Positions 25,193 through 33,749 of a stretch of DNA of 43,348 nucleotides are shown here, in pieces. Positions within the stretch are counted from its first letter, which is position 1, and every line of letters starts with the position of its first letter. The stretch is taken from the NCBI GenBank assembly GCA_017436865.1, contig JAFSCH010000050.1, positions 1 through 43,348 on the forward strand, in the 5' to 3' direction. The notes below the pieces were generated by a model. It saw only the letters and a program-made list of their open reading frames with translations. It was not told where the DNA came from and searched no databases. The translations under genes and the position numbers were made by a program. Source of the DNA: Lachnospiraceae bacterium. GTDB taxonomy: Bacteria; Bacillota; Clostridia; Lachnospirales; Lachnospiraceae.

Positions 25193-25846
25193 ATGAGTGA
25201 ATCAGAAGAGTATTTAATGCTTTCGGGAATTCAACATTTTGCATATTGCAGGAGACAATGGGCTTTAATACATATAGAGCAACAGTGGTCAGAAAATGAA
25301 AGAACAGTTGATGGAAAATTATTTCACAAGGTTGCTCATGATGCAGAAGCGATAGAAAAACGAGGCGAGATTATAATTACCAGAGGACTTCGTATAAAAT
25401 CGGAGATTTATAAGGTTTCTGGAATTTGTGATGTTGTTGAGTTTCACAAAGCTGAAGATGGCATAACCCTTCATAAGTATGAAGGGTTATGGAAGCCTTA
25501 TCCGATAGAATATAAGAAGGGAAAACCGAAAGAAAATAATGCAGATGAACTTCAACTGTGCGGTCAGGCAATGTGCTTAGAAGAAATGTTATTGTGTGAT
25601 ATTCCTTCGGGGAGCTTGTTTTATGGAGAAACACGAAGAAGAAAGAATGTTGAATTCACAATAGAACTGCGAGAACAGGTTAAAGTGATGTTGGAAGAAA
25701 TGCAAGAATTGTGGAAAAGAGGTCATACTCCCAAGGTAAAACCGCAAAAAGGATGCAATGCATGTTCTTTAAAGGATATTTGCGTTCCAAAGTTACAAAA
25801 TACTTCTGTTACATCATATATAAATGAAAGACTAAAGGGAATATAA
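25193..25846 (+). CDS. cas4: Cas4 exonuclease, spacer acquisition
   Basis: This 217-residue RecB-like nuclease has an iron-sulphur cluster and selects PAM-containing prespacers for Cas1-Cas2. One cluster cysteine lies in FAYCRRQWALIHIEQQW near the N-terminus and three in CNACSLKDICVP near the C-terminus. The nuclease core is visible as HKVAHD, GICDVVEF and YPIEYKKGKPKE (conserved Asp, Glu, Lys). The gene starts 3 bp after cas7 and ends 1 bp before cas1. Confidence 0.95.
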   Translation: MSESEEYLMLSGIQHFAYCRRQWALIHIEQQWSENERTVDGKLFHKVAHDAEAIEKRGEIIITRGLRIKSEIYKVSGICDVVEFHKAEDGITLHKYEGLWKPYPIEYKKGKPKENNADELQLCGQAMCLEEMLLCDIPSGSLFYGETRRRKNVEFTIELREQVKVMLEEMQELWKRGHTPKVKPQKGCNACSLKDICVPKLQNTSVTSYINERLKGI

Positions 25847-25847
25847 A

Positions 25848-26879
25848 ATGCGAAAACTTTTAAATACTTTATTTATTACCAGTGAAAAGGCTTTTCTATC
25901 GCTTCAAGGGGAAACAGTTTATGTGGAAATAGATAAGAAGAAAGTAGGGCAATTTCCATTGCATACGTTGGAAGGTATTATTTGTTTTTCTTATAATGGA
26001 GCAACACCAGCATTTATGGGAGCTTGTGCAGAGAGAAATGTTAATTTGTCTTTTTTTACACCGCATGGAAAGTTCTTGTGTAGAGTAGTAGGAGAGAGCT
26101 GCGGAAATGTATTGCTTCGTAAGCAGCAATATAGGATATCGGATAATATGGACGAAAGTTGCAAAGTAGCAAGAAACTTTATACTGGGTAAGGTATATAA
26201 CTCTAGATGGAGTATTGATAGGACTGTTCGTGACCATGAATTGCGTATTGATGTAGAAAAGTGTAAAGATGTTATAAAATATTTGAATGATGCAATGATT
26301 AAAATAAAAGATACAGGGAATTTGGATTCGCTGCGTGGCATGGAAGGTGAGAGTGCCTCTTTGTACTTTAGTGTTTTTGATGATTTGATATTAAATCAAA
26401 AAGAAACGTTTAAATTTAAAGGTAGAACGAGGCGCCCGCCACTTGATGAAGTTAATGCAATGTTATCATTTGGATATACTTTATTAACGAATGATTGTGC
26501 AAAAGCATTAGAGGGAGTTGGGATAGATTCTTATGTAGGATTTATGCATCGTGATCGTCCTGGACGAAAGTCATTGGCTTTAGATTTGATGGAAGAATTA
26601 CGTCCTGTATTAGTGGATAGATTTGTACTGACATTAATAAATAATCGACAAATAAAAGGACAACATTTTAGAACATCAGAAAGTAATGCAATTGAGTTTA
26701 CGGATGAAGGTAAAAAGATATTTTTAACTGCGTGGCAGGAGCACAAGCGTGAGGAATTTAAGCATCCTTACCTTAATGAAAAAGTAAATTGGGGCTTGTT
26801 GCCTCATATTCAAGCATTGTTGTTAGCGAGATTTATTCGTGGAGATATTGAGGAATATCCACCTTTTCTATGGAAGTGA
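25848..26879 (+). CDS. cas1: Cas1 integrase, type I-C
   Basis: This 343-residue protein is the catalytic subunit of the spacer integrase. Typical features: the N-terminal beta domain (LFITSEKAFLSLQGETVYVE), GMEGESASLYF with the metal-binding glutamate, YVGFMHRDRPGRKSLALDLM with the catalytic histidine and an aspartate, and RPVLVDRF. Length is standard for type I-C. It belongs to the cas operon with 1-bp and 7-bp gaps on either side. Confidence 0.97.
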   Translation: MRKLLNTLFITSEKAFLSLQGETVYVEIDKKKVGQFPLHTLEGIICFSYNGATPAFMGACAERNVNLSFFTPHGKFLCRVVGESCGNVLLRKQQYRISDNMDESCKVARNFILGKVYNSRWSIDRTVRDHELRIDVEKCKDVIKYLNDAMIKIKDTGNLDSLRGMEGESASLYFSVFDDLILNQKETFKFKGRTRRPPLDEVNAMLSFGYTLLTNDCAKALEGVGIDSYVGFMHRDRPGRKSLALDLMEELRPVLVDRFVLTLINNRQIKGQHFRTSESNAIEFTDEGKKIFLTAWQEHKREEFKHPYLNEKVNWGLLPHIQALLLARFIRGDIEEYPPFLWK

Positions 26880-26886
26880 GGTTAAA

Positions 26887-27177
26887 ATGCTGGTTTTGAT
26901 TACCTATGATGTAAATACAGAGGATGCAAAAGGAAGAACGCGTTTGCGTAAGGTTGCAAAACAATGTGTTAATTATGGACAGCGAGTCCAAAATTCGGTA
27001 TTTGAATGTATTTTGGATATGGCACAAGCAAAAATGTTAAAAGCATCCTTGTTAGAAATTATTGATACTAACAAGGATAGCTTGAGATTTTATTATCTTG
27101 GAAATAGCTATCAAAACAAAATTGAACATTTTGGTATAAAAGAAACCTTTCATCAAGAGGGAACGCTTATATTATAG
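26887..27177 (+). CDS. cas2: Cas2, integrase subunit
   Basis: This 96-residue ferredoxin-like homodimer bridges Cas1 dimers. MLVLITYDVNTEDAKGRTRL with the conserved aspartate, GQRVQNSVFECILD and the C-terminal YYLGNSYQNKIEHFG are characteristic of the I-C type. The start at 26887 is the first ATG fitting the family N-terminus; a frame to 26839 only overlaps cas1. Last gene of the operon. Confidence 0.95.
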   Translation: MLVLITYDVNTEDAKGRTRLRKVAKQCVNYGQRVQNSVFECILDMAQAKMLKASLLEIIDTNKDSLRFYYLGNSYQNKIEHFGIKETFHQEGTLIL

Positions 27178-27351
27178 TAGTGCGAAGTGTAAGTACACAC
27201 AAAAGGATATGTAGGTTCGCACCGAAAGTTGTGTTAAAATGTGAAAAAATAAAATGTTCATGATAGTATTTGCTTATGTTAAAAACTATGTATGTGTACA
27301 TGGTGATGCGAATTGACCAATTTTAGTAGTGAATGATTGGTTAAATTTGCT
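27178..27351 (+). promoter_or_regulatory. CRISPR leader
   Basis: 174 AT-rich bases lie between cas2 and the first repeat. GTGCGAA at about 27180 and TTCGCAC at about 27215 form an inverted repeat like those in other I-C leaders. Next to the array, AATTGACCAAT (27311-27321) faces ATTGGTTAAATT (27336-27347), a second inverted repeat that may position the integrase. TAAAAT near 27235 is a possible -10 box. Confidence 0.75.
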
Positions 27352-28973
27352 GTCTCTTCCTACGCGGAAGAGTGGATTGAAATAATCATTTGCTGTGTAG
27401 TGGTAACACCTATATTAGTCTCTTCCTACGCGGAAGAGTGGATTGAAATTATTTTTCCTTAACTCTATAACAGGACATTTACAGTCTCTTCCTACGCGGA
27501 AGAGTGGATTGAAATGTTATATACTGGGTTTAGGTTTACCGTTTAATTTTGTCTCTTCCTACGCGGAAGAGTGGATTGAAATAAGAAAAGGCAAGCAACA
27601 GAATCATGTATACTTTGTCTCTTCCTACGCGGAAGAGTGGATTGAAATTTACAATGCTACGGAAACAAACAGCGGTGCAGATACGTCTCTTCCTACGCGG
27701 AAGAGTGGATTGAAATGATTAAAGGATATGATGAGGTTATAGCTGAGATGTCTCTTCCTACGCGGAAGAGTGGATTGAAATTATCGGCATACACAGCCCA
27801 CACACCGCGCGGAAAAGTCTCTTCCTACGCGGAAGAGTGGATTGAAATATCTGTTGCAATACCTACATATTCAACGATTACTGTCTCTTCCTACGCGGAA
27901 GAGTGGATTGAAATTTTGCTCGGATGTGAGAAAATCAATCTTCTTTTGGTCTCTTCCTACGCGGAAGAGTGGATTGAAATACTCAGTGTATCAACGTTTT
28001 CGCCCAACGTATCAACGTCTCTTCCTACGCGGAAGAGTGGATTGAAATTTTGTAACGAATAAAGATTTTAATGCATACGATGTCTCTTCCTACGCGGAAG
28101 AGTGGATTGAAATTGTCCTAGATATATACAATTTTATTCGTAAATGTGTCTCTTCCTACGCGGAAGAGTGGATTGAAATATCAATATAACTACCGTCATA
28201 GTCGCTCGGGATTGTCTCTTCCTACGCGGAAGAGTGGATTGAAATCAAAATCTACCGACATAGATTTATTTACAGACGAGTGTCTATCCTACGCGGAAGA
28301 GTGGATTGAAATAAACTCTTTGAAGCAAGTATATGTCGCTAAAGTCGTCTCTTCCTACGCGGAAGAGTGGATTGAAATTTCGATATTCCTAAATCCCGCT
28401 CATAGCTCGCGGGGTCTCTTCCTACGCGGAAGAGTGGATTGAAATAACCCTAGTATCTTTCCCAACTACATGAAGAGTGTCTCTTCCTACGCGGAAGAGT
28501 GGATTGAAATACCATTGCAACAAGTCCGTATGATTGTGTTTTCGTCTCTTCCTACGCGGAAGAGTGGATTGAAATTTGCCGTTTTCGTTGAGTTCTCCGG
28601 TCTCGGAATCTGTCTCTTCCTACGCGGAAGAGTGGATTGAAATAATGGTTTTCCTCAAATCATAACTATCAAGGGCGGTCTCTTCCTACGCGGAAGAGTG
28701 GATTGAAATATCAGGAGTGAACAATGTCACACCTCAGCCGAATGTCTCTTCCTACGCGGAAGAGTGGATTGAAATCGTTCAAACGGAAAGAAAGGGAAAA
28801 AAATGAAAAGGTCTCTTCCTACGCGGAAGAGTGGATTGAAATAGACATTGTAAAGCGTTGAATTGTAATAATTACGGTCTCTTCCTACGCGGAAGAGTGG
28901 ATTGAAATAAGTGTGAATATGGCTTACATCATGGCAGCAGAGTCTCTTCCTACGCGGAAGAGTGGATTGAAAT
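27352..28973 (+). CRISPR. Type I-C CRISPR array, 25 repeats and 24 spacers
   Basis: The repeats are 32 bp: GTCTCTTCCTACGCGG followed by AAGAGTGGATTGAAAT. CTCTTCC and GGAAGAG form the stem for Cas5c, and TGGATTGAAAT is the 11-nt handle. By my reading the repeats start at 27352, 27418, 27484, 27551, 27617, 27685, 27750, 27817, 27883, 27949, 28017, 28082, 28148, 28214, 28282, 28347, 28414, 28479, 28544, 28612, 28678, 28744, 28811, 28877 and 28942. Spacers are 33-36 nt and all different. Only repeat 15 (28282-28312) is altered: 31 bp, with a damaged 5' stem arm. The leader and cas2 side is the young end. Confidence 0.98.
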
Positions 28974-29132
28974 ATTGCATGTATGTGGTGAAGATATCCG
29001 TGTGGATAAACAAGTATAACATTCGTGAGAAGGAGCTTTTGAAAAATTTGAAATTCAGAAAGTAACAGTTAAATTTCTCGGGCTTGATGCAAGGCAGGAT
29101 AGAATATACTTATGATATGATGCATTTGATTA
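28974..29132 (+). other. Trailer side of the array
   Basis: No gene or further repeat is recognised in these 159 bases between the last repeat and the Fic fragment. Confidence 0.4.
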
Positions 29133-29276
29133 ATGTTTTATAAATATTTATTTGGCGATATTTATGAATGGGCAGGAACTTTCCGTAACGAAAATTTATA
29201 TAAAAGCGAGAGAGTTCTTTCTGGTGGTTCAGCAGAAGCTGCGCCGGCCTTGGCAGAAAGAATCAATGAATTATAG
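29133..29276 (+). pseudogene. Chimeric Fic/DUF89 fragment
   Basis: This 47-codon open frame begins FYKYLFGDIYEWAGTFRNEN, the N-terminal part of a Fic domain of a different subfamily from the Fic gene at 30126. It then switches to GSAEAAPALAERINEL. That second part is almost identical at the DNA level to 31756-31806 inside the DUF89 gene. The catalytic Fic motif is absent. It is a decayed junction of two genes. Confidence 0.7.
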
Positions 29277-29335
29277 TAGAGATGGAAAATGGTGTTTGGA
29301 GGTCTGAACTCTAGAGGGTAATACAAGATGAAAAG

Positions 29336-29366
29336 TACGAAAGCAGCCTATTAGGCTGCTTTTAAC
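29336..29366 (+). terminator. Hairpin terminator
   Basis: AAAGCAGCC and GGCTGCTTT pair around a 5-nt loop (29340-29363), with T's after the stem and A's before it. It may work in both directions between converging remnants. Confidence 0.65.
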
Positions 29367-29384
29367 TTGAATAACGATCGATAT

Positions 29385-29660
29385 TTATTTAGCTACATCA
29401 CTTGCAAACTTTGTATTAACCAAGTCGGTATAAGGTACAGAATATTATAATTTGCCAGCTTGCATTAGAATATTCTGCAGTAGCATGTGGTTTGAACTCT
29501 ACAGTAAACTCTGCGTATCCAGCGTCTCCCTCTTTTGCACTGGAAAAGGCAGCAGCCGTAGAGTCAAAATCAATACTGGTATCAATAGTTAGGTCTGGGT
29601 TTGTTGCAGATGAGTGTACGAAATACGCCTGAAAAATTTGTGGAGAACTTAAAATGTCAT
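29385..29660 (-). pseudogene. Frameshifted remnant, unknown protein
   Basis: The minus strand is open for about 75 codons (SPQIFQAYFVHSSATNPDLT, FDSTAAAFSSAKEGDAGYAE, then FTVEFKPHATAEYSNASWQI). It continues in another frame as PYTDLVNTKFASDVAK before a stop at 29385. There is no start codon with a ribosome binding site, and one frameshift near 29440. The composition resembles a beta-rich structural or surface protein; I cannot name it. Confidence 0.5.
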
Positions 29661-29739
29661 GATTTCTGACACTTGATGTTGTATATTTCTTTCATTAAGA
29701 GTATAGTATATAGTGATTGATGAAAGGAGAGAGATTAAT

Positions 29740-30051
29740 ATGAATGAAAGATTAAAGCAAGTGCGTAAGAGTTTAAAACTTTCTCAAGAATTTGTAGCGA
29801 CACAATTGGGGATGACCAGGACAACAATAGTTGCTATCGAGGCTGGTACACGTAAAGTAACTACTGATGAACTGACTAAGTTTTCAGAACTTTATGGTGT
29901 AACTACTGATGAATTATTATATGGAGATGTATCTGAAGAGAATGAAGTCAGAGCATTTGCAAGAATTTTTTCAGAGCTCTCCGATATAGACAAAAAGGAA
30001 ATTATGAATTTGATAAATTTCAAGCGTAGATATAGAGAGACGATGAGTTGA
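29740..30051 (+). CDS. XRE-family transcriptional regulator
   Basis: This encodes 103 residues. The N-terminal helix-turn-helix is classic: LKQVRKSLKLSQEFVATQLG, MTRTTIVAIEAGTRKVTTDE, LTKFSELYGVTTDELLYG. The C-terminal helical tail (FARIFSELSDIDKKEIMNLI) may contact a partner. AAAGGAGAG lies upstream of the ATG at 29740. It is followed after 74 bp by a Fic gene and could be its antitoxin or repressor. Confidence 0.9.
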   Translation: MNERLKQVRKSLKLSQEFVATQLGMTRTTIVAIEAGTRKVTTDELTKFSELYGVTTDELLYGDVSEENEVRAFARIFSELSDIDKKEIMNLINFKRRYRETMS

Positions 30052-30125
30052 GAAATATTATCAAGTTAATTGATTGAATGGATTTGTTAAAAAATATCAT
30101 TAGCATATTTAGGAAGGGAAGAATT

Positions 30126-30731
30126 ATGGCTTTAGAAAATAAATTTGGAATTACAGACTCTGTCGAATTGGCAAAGACAGAGGAAAAAGTAAGTAAAAAG
30201 AGAGCTATTGAGCTTTTTGAAAGCGGATATTTAAATAGCCTTGAAGCCGGAACTTTTAAAACACTTGCTGAAATACACAAATACTTATTTGAGCAAATCT
30301 ATGATTTCGCTGGAAAAGTAAGAACTGTGAATATTGCAAAAGGAAATTTCAGATTTGCTCCAGTTATGTATTTGCAGGCAGCATTAGAAGGTGTTGAGAA
30401 AATGCCTCAGTCAACTTTTGATGAAATTATAGAAAAGTATGTTGAAATGAACATTGCACATCCGTTCCGTGAAGGGAATGGTCGAAGTACAAGAATTTGG
30501 CTGGACTTAATATTGAAAAAAGAATTAGGGGTTGTAATTGATTGGAGCTTGGTTGACAAAGATGATTATTTAATGGCAATGGAGCGAAGCCCCATAAAAG
30601 ATGTAGAAATCAAACACACATTAAAACAGGCTTTGACTGATAAGATTGATGATAGAGAAGTTTATATGAAAGGCATCGACCATAGCTATTATTATGAAGG
30701 TTACACTATATATAAAACAAAGGAGTTGTGA
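30126..30731 (+). CDS. Fic-domain protein (nucleotidyl transferase)
   Basis: This encodes 201 residues. The catalytic motif HPFREGNGRSTR near residues 112-123 fits HxFx(D/E)GNGRxxR. The Fic core starts at AEIHKYLFEQIYDFAGKVRT. Such enzymes usually attach AMP to target proteins, and many act as toxins. A clear (S/T)xxxE(G/N) inhibitory helix is not obvious in either terminus, so control may be by a separate partner. The start at 30126 follows GGAAGGGA by 5 nt. It overlaps the frame of the PARG gene at 30728-30731, suggesting an operon. Confidence 0.9.
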   Translation: MALENKFGITDSVELAKTEEKVSKKRAIELFESGYLNSLEAGTFKTLAEIHKYLFEQIYDFAGKVRTVNIAKGNFRFAPVMYLQAALEGVEKMPQSTFDEIIEKYVEMNIAHPFREGNGRSTRIWLDLILKKELGVVIDWSLVDKDDYLMAMERSPIKDVEIKHTLKQALTDKIDDREVYMKGIDHSYYYEGYTIYKTKEL

Positions 30732-30739
30732 TATGGAAA

Positions 30740-31597
30740 ATGTATGATAAAAGAACAAGAAATATTGAGATATTTCAGGATACAGAACGACAGTGTAAAA
30801 CAAGCGAAAAGCTTGCGGCAGCAATAGCAAGTTCCAATGAGAAACAATATATTGTGCAGGAAAGTGATACGGTTAAGGTTGAATCTGGACATAGATTTTC
30901 AGAACCGGCAAAAGTAACTGTTTCGAAGAAGAGAAGTCTTGAAGCAGCAGGGGCATATAAAGGGGAGAAGGTGTGTGTACATAATTTTGCTTCTGCCACC
31001 AATCCGGGTGGAGGTGTGACACATGGCTCAAGTGCACAGGAGGAAGCTATTTGCCGTTGCAGTACTTTGTATTTTAGTATATCAGAACCGGATATAGTGA
31101 AAGGATTTCATAACAGACATCGTCAGATGTTGAAAGCAGATAAAATGGATGCAACATATAACGATGATTGTATCTATACGCCGGAAGTAGTGGTATTCAA
31201 AACAGACACAGATACACCGGAGCTTTTGGATGAGACAGACTGGTATCAGGTTGATGTAATTACATGTGCCGCACCAAATCTGAGAGAAAGACCAAGTAAT
31301 CCGATGAATCCGGATAGCGGGAAAGGGTCTGTGAGAATGAAGGATAAAGACTTAAAATCGTTGCATGAGAAGCGAATGAGACGCATTCTTGATATAGCGA
31401 AGAAAGAAAAGGAAGATGTAGTTATTCTGGGAGCGTTTGGATGTGGCGCATTTTCGAATTCACCGTATGTTGTTTCAGAAGCGATGGTGGCAGTAATAAA
31501 AGAATATTTGTATGATTTTAAAGTGATTGAGTTTGCGGTTTATTGCACGCCGAGAGATATGGAGAATTATGAGGTGTTTAGCAGGAGACTGAAATAG
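30740..31597 (+). CDS. TIGR02452 family, bacterial PARG-like macrodomain
   Basis: This encodes 285 residues. The signature FASATNPGGGVTHGSSAQEE (about residues 82-101) is the GGG...QEE catalytic loop of microbial poly(ADP-ribose) glycohydrolases. ADP-ribose-binding elements CAAPNLRERP and ILGAFGCGAFSNSP follow. Expected activity is removal of ADP-ribose from proteins or cleavage of its polymers. The ATG at 30740 is chosen; an in-frame GTG at 30728 lies too close to the AGGAG at 30721. It sits between Fic and DUF89 genes. Confidence 0.88.
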   Translation: MYDKRTRNIEIFQDTERQCKTSEKLAAAIASSNEKQYIVQESDTVKVESGHRFSEPAKVTVSKKRSLEAAGAYKGEKVCVHNFASATNPGGGVTHGSSAQEEAICRCSTLYFSISEPDIVKGFHNRHRQMLKADKMDATYNDDCIYTPEVVVFKTDTDTPELLDETDWYQVDVITCAAPNLRERPSNPMNPDSGKGSVRMKDKDLKSLHEKRMRRILDIAKKEKEDVVILGAFGCGAFSNSPYVVSEAMVAVIKEYLYDFKVIEFAVYCTPRDMENYEVFSRRLK

Positions 31598-31631
31598 AAG
31601 AGTATATGCGGAATATAGAGTGGAGGCATAA

Positions 31632-32519
31632 ATGACAGTAAATACGATGTGTATATCTTGCTTATTATCTAAGCAGGAAAAGATAATATCAGATTATTTA
31701 GATGCAAATAGGAAGGCGAAGTATATAGAACAGGTACAGGAAATACTAGATAACTATGGTTCATCAGAATCTGCGCCTGCCTTGGCAGAAAGAATCAATC
31801 AATTATATCGTTCTTTTTGGGGAGAAGAGGAAGATTACACAGAGATAAAACATAAGTATAATCAGCTGCTTTTGCCAAAGGAGAGCGAAATCTGGTTTAG
31901 GATTAAGCAAGCTGATGATTGTATAAAAGAATGTATTAAGTATGTTAGTGCCGGTAATTATATTGATTTTTCGGCAGTAGAAAATGTAAATGAGCAGACT
32001 CTCGATACACTATTAGACAGAGCTAAGAAGGAAAGTGTGCCAGAGGATGAGTATGTGCATTTTAGAAACGATTTGGAGCAGGCATCCAGATTAGTGTATC
32101 TTACCGATAATTGTGGAGAAATTGTGTTGGACAAACTATTTATCAAATGCTTACAGAAGTGTTATCCAGAACTGCAAATTATTGTGGTGGTGCGTGGAGA
32201 AGCCGTAATAAACGATGCAACGCTGGAAGATGCAAAGGAAGTAGGATTAACAGATATGGTAACCTGTATTGGCAATGGAAATGCTGCATCGGGTACCGTA
32301 TTAAAGAGAGTGAGTCCGGAAGTGGAGCAATTACTTAAGAGAGCAGATGTGATTATTTCAAAAGGACAGGGTAATTTTGAAAGCTTATTCGAAGAAGGAT
32401 TAAATCCATATTATATATTTTTGTGTAAGTGTGAATTGTTTGTACATAGATTTGGCTTGCAGAAATATGAATCCGTATTTGTGCGTGAAGAGCGAACCAA
32501 AACAATGATAAGCGGATAA
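31632..32519 (+). CDS. DUF89 / ARMT1-like metal-dependent phosphatase
   Basis: This encodes 295 residues. DUF89 motifs: N-terminal CISCLLSKQE with paired cysteines, YLTDNCGEIVLDKLFI near 155 (metal-binding Asp-Asn), VVVRGEAVINDATLEDAKEV, and IISKGQGNFESLFEEG near 240. Family members are metabolite-repair phosphatases acting on sugar phosphates. GGAGG precedes the ATG. It follows the PARG gene by 34 bp in the same direction. A piece of it is duplicated in the fragment at 29133. Confidence 0.9.
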   Translation: MTVNTMCISCLLSKQEKIISDYLDANRKAKYIEQVQEILDNYGSSESAPALAERINQLYRSFWGEEEDYTEIKHKYNQLLLPKESEIWFRIKQADDCIKECIKYVSAGNYIDFSAVENVNEQTLDTLLDRAKKESVPEDEYVHFRNDLEQASRLVYLTDNCGEIVLDKLFIKCLQKCYPELQIIVVVRGEAVINDATLEDAKEVGLTDMVTCIGNGNAASGTVLKRVSPEVEQLLKRADVIISKGQGNFESLFEEGLNPYYIFLCKCELFVHRFGLQKYESVFVREERTKTMISG

Positions 32520-32565
32520 ATATGGATGATTGATGTGGGAAAGAAGAAATGAGAGGCTAGACGAT

Positions 32566-32837
32566 ATGTGGACAGTAAAACAATTACAAGAAGCAGACTA
32601 TGGCTGTGAAGAAAGAATGCCAGGGGAACCATTAAAGACATTGGTTGTACTGGAATCAGATGATGGGAGAGTATGCCAATTTGAGGTTGCTGACGGTTGA
32701 CCAAGCAAGAAATCGAAGAGGGAGACGAATGGCCGGAGGATATTGATAAAGTAGATACATTAGCTGAGCAAATATCCATTCAAAATGAATGTATGAATCG
32801 TTATTTTGACTCGTTAGCGCAACTGGAGGAGGATTAA
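32566..32837 (+). pseudogene. Frameshifted paralogue of the 92-aa gene
   Basis: It matches the gene at 13361-13639 over its whole length (WTVKQLQEADYGCEERMPGE, then QFEVADG). A 4-nt deletion at about 32693 shifts the frame and gives an immediate TGA. After it the original frame continues to a TAA at 32835-32837. Without the DUF4317 partner next to it, it is a dead copy. Confidence 0.85.
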
Positions 32838-32962
32838 TACAAATTTGAGGGCTATTATTTAAATACTAAATTGTGTGATGTATAAGTGTAACAATTGTGA
32901 ATTATAACTTTATGATATAGACAAAATATGATATGATTTGTCTATAAAAATGGAGGTGTGGT

Positions 32963-33250
32963 ATGAAAGCTTTATAGGAAAAAATTAGACCATCAGCAGA
33001 TTTAAGAAATCATTATAATGAAATATCTAAACAGTGTAGAGAAGATAAAACGGCGGTAATTATAACTGTCAATGGCAGAGGTGATACCGTTTCTCTTGGT
33101 TATGAGGAATATAATCGTATGAAAGCGAGAATAGAGCTTCTAGAGATTCTTGCAGAAGCTGAAGAAGATGTTAATGCCGGAAGAGTTGCACCTATGGAAG
33201 ATACATTTATGAATTTACGCGCAATACTAAAGGAGAAGTATAATGGCTAA
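32963..33250 (+). pseudogene. Phd/YefM-type antitoxin with an amber codon at position 5
   Basis: GGAGGTG precedes the ATG at 32963. The frame reads M-K-A-L, then TAG at 32975-32977, and then is open for 90 more codons (EKIRPSADLRNHYNEISKQC, TAVIITVNGRGDTVSLGYEE). This is a typical Phd/YefM antitoxin of normal length. The only later ATG codons are past the DNA-binding part. The end overlaps the toxin start by 8 bp, the usual coupling. It is either inactivated, read through at low level, or affected by a sequencing error. Confidence 0.82.
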
Positions 33251-33563
33251 CTATACTGTAGCGAGAACTGACACAGCGGATGCTTTAATTCATAAGATTA
33301 TTCTTGATATTGCTGAGAAGTTTGGAGTAGAGGTAGCTTTGGAAAAATTGGAGAAGCTGGAAGAACAAATTATGTTATTGGCAGATAATCCTCATATAGG
33401 TACATTACCTCGCTATATGGTTCTACGAAGACAGGGCTATAAAGTACTGATAACGGAAAAAGATTTGGTGTTTTATAAGATTGATGAAAAACAAAAGGTA
33501 GTTACAGTATATGCAGTAGTTGATCAAAGACAAGATTATTTAAATATAATAAGAGGATTATAA
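33243..33563 (+). CDS. RelE/ParE-family toxin
   Basis: This 106-residue toxin resembles type II RelE/ParE proteins: MANYTVARTDTADALIHKII at the N-terminus, LADNPHIGTLP in the middle, and YKVLITEKDLVFYKIDEKQK then VVDQRQDYLNIIRGL at the end. AAAGGAG lies before the ATG, inside the antitoxin. The frame is intact although the antitoxin carries an early stop. Confidence 0.85.
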   Translation: MANYTVARTDTADALIHKIILDIAEKFGVEVALEKLEKLEEQIMLLADNPHIGTLPRYMVLRRQGYKVLITEKDLVFYKIDEKQKVVTVYAVVDQRQDYLNIIRGL

Positions 33564-33607
33564 AGCGACCGATTTAATAAGTGATAATTTATTAGAAAAT
33601 GATGTAT

Positions 33608-33656
33608 AAATACCAGATGCGATGTTTTTGGAACAGCGTATCTGGTATATTTTGTA
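33608..33656 (+). terminator. Hairpin after the toxin gene
   Basis: ATACCAGATGCG and CGTATCTGGTAT (33610-33649) pair with one wobble around a 15-nt loop, followed by ATTTTG. A likely terminator with a weak T-run. Confidence 0.55.
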
Positions 33657-33749
33657 TAAAGGTATATAAAAAATATACAAAATATACAAGTATAGCTGAT
33701 ATTATAGTTGAGACATATTTGGTACAGCAAGTGAAAAGAGGTCAAAATT

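Noticed and set aside
27443-28442. Plus-strand reading frames of 67-115 codons with repeated SYAEEWIEI or LPTRKSGLK
   Set aside because: They are translations of the CRISPR repeats and spacers; they have no ribosome binding sites.
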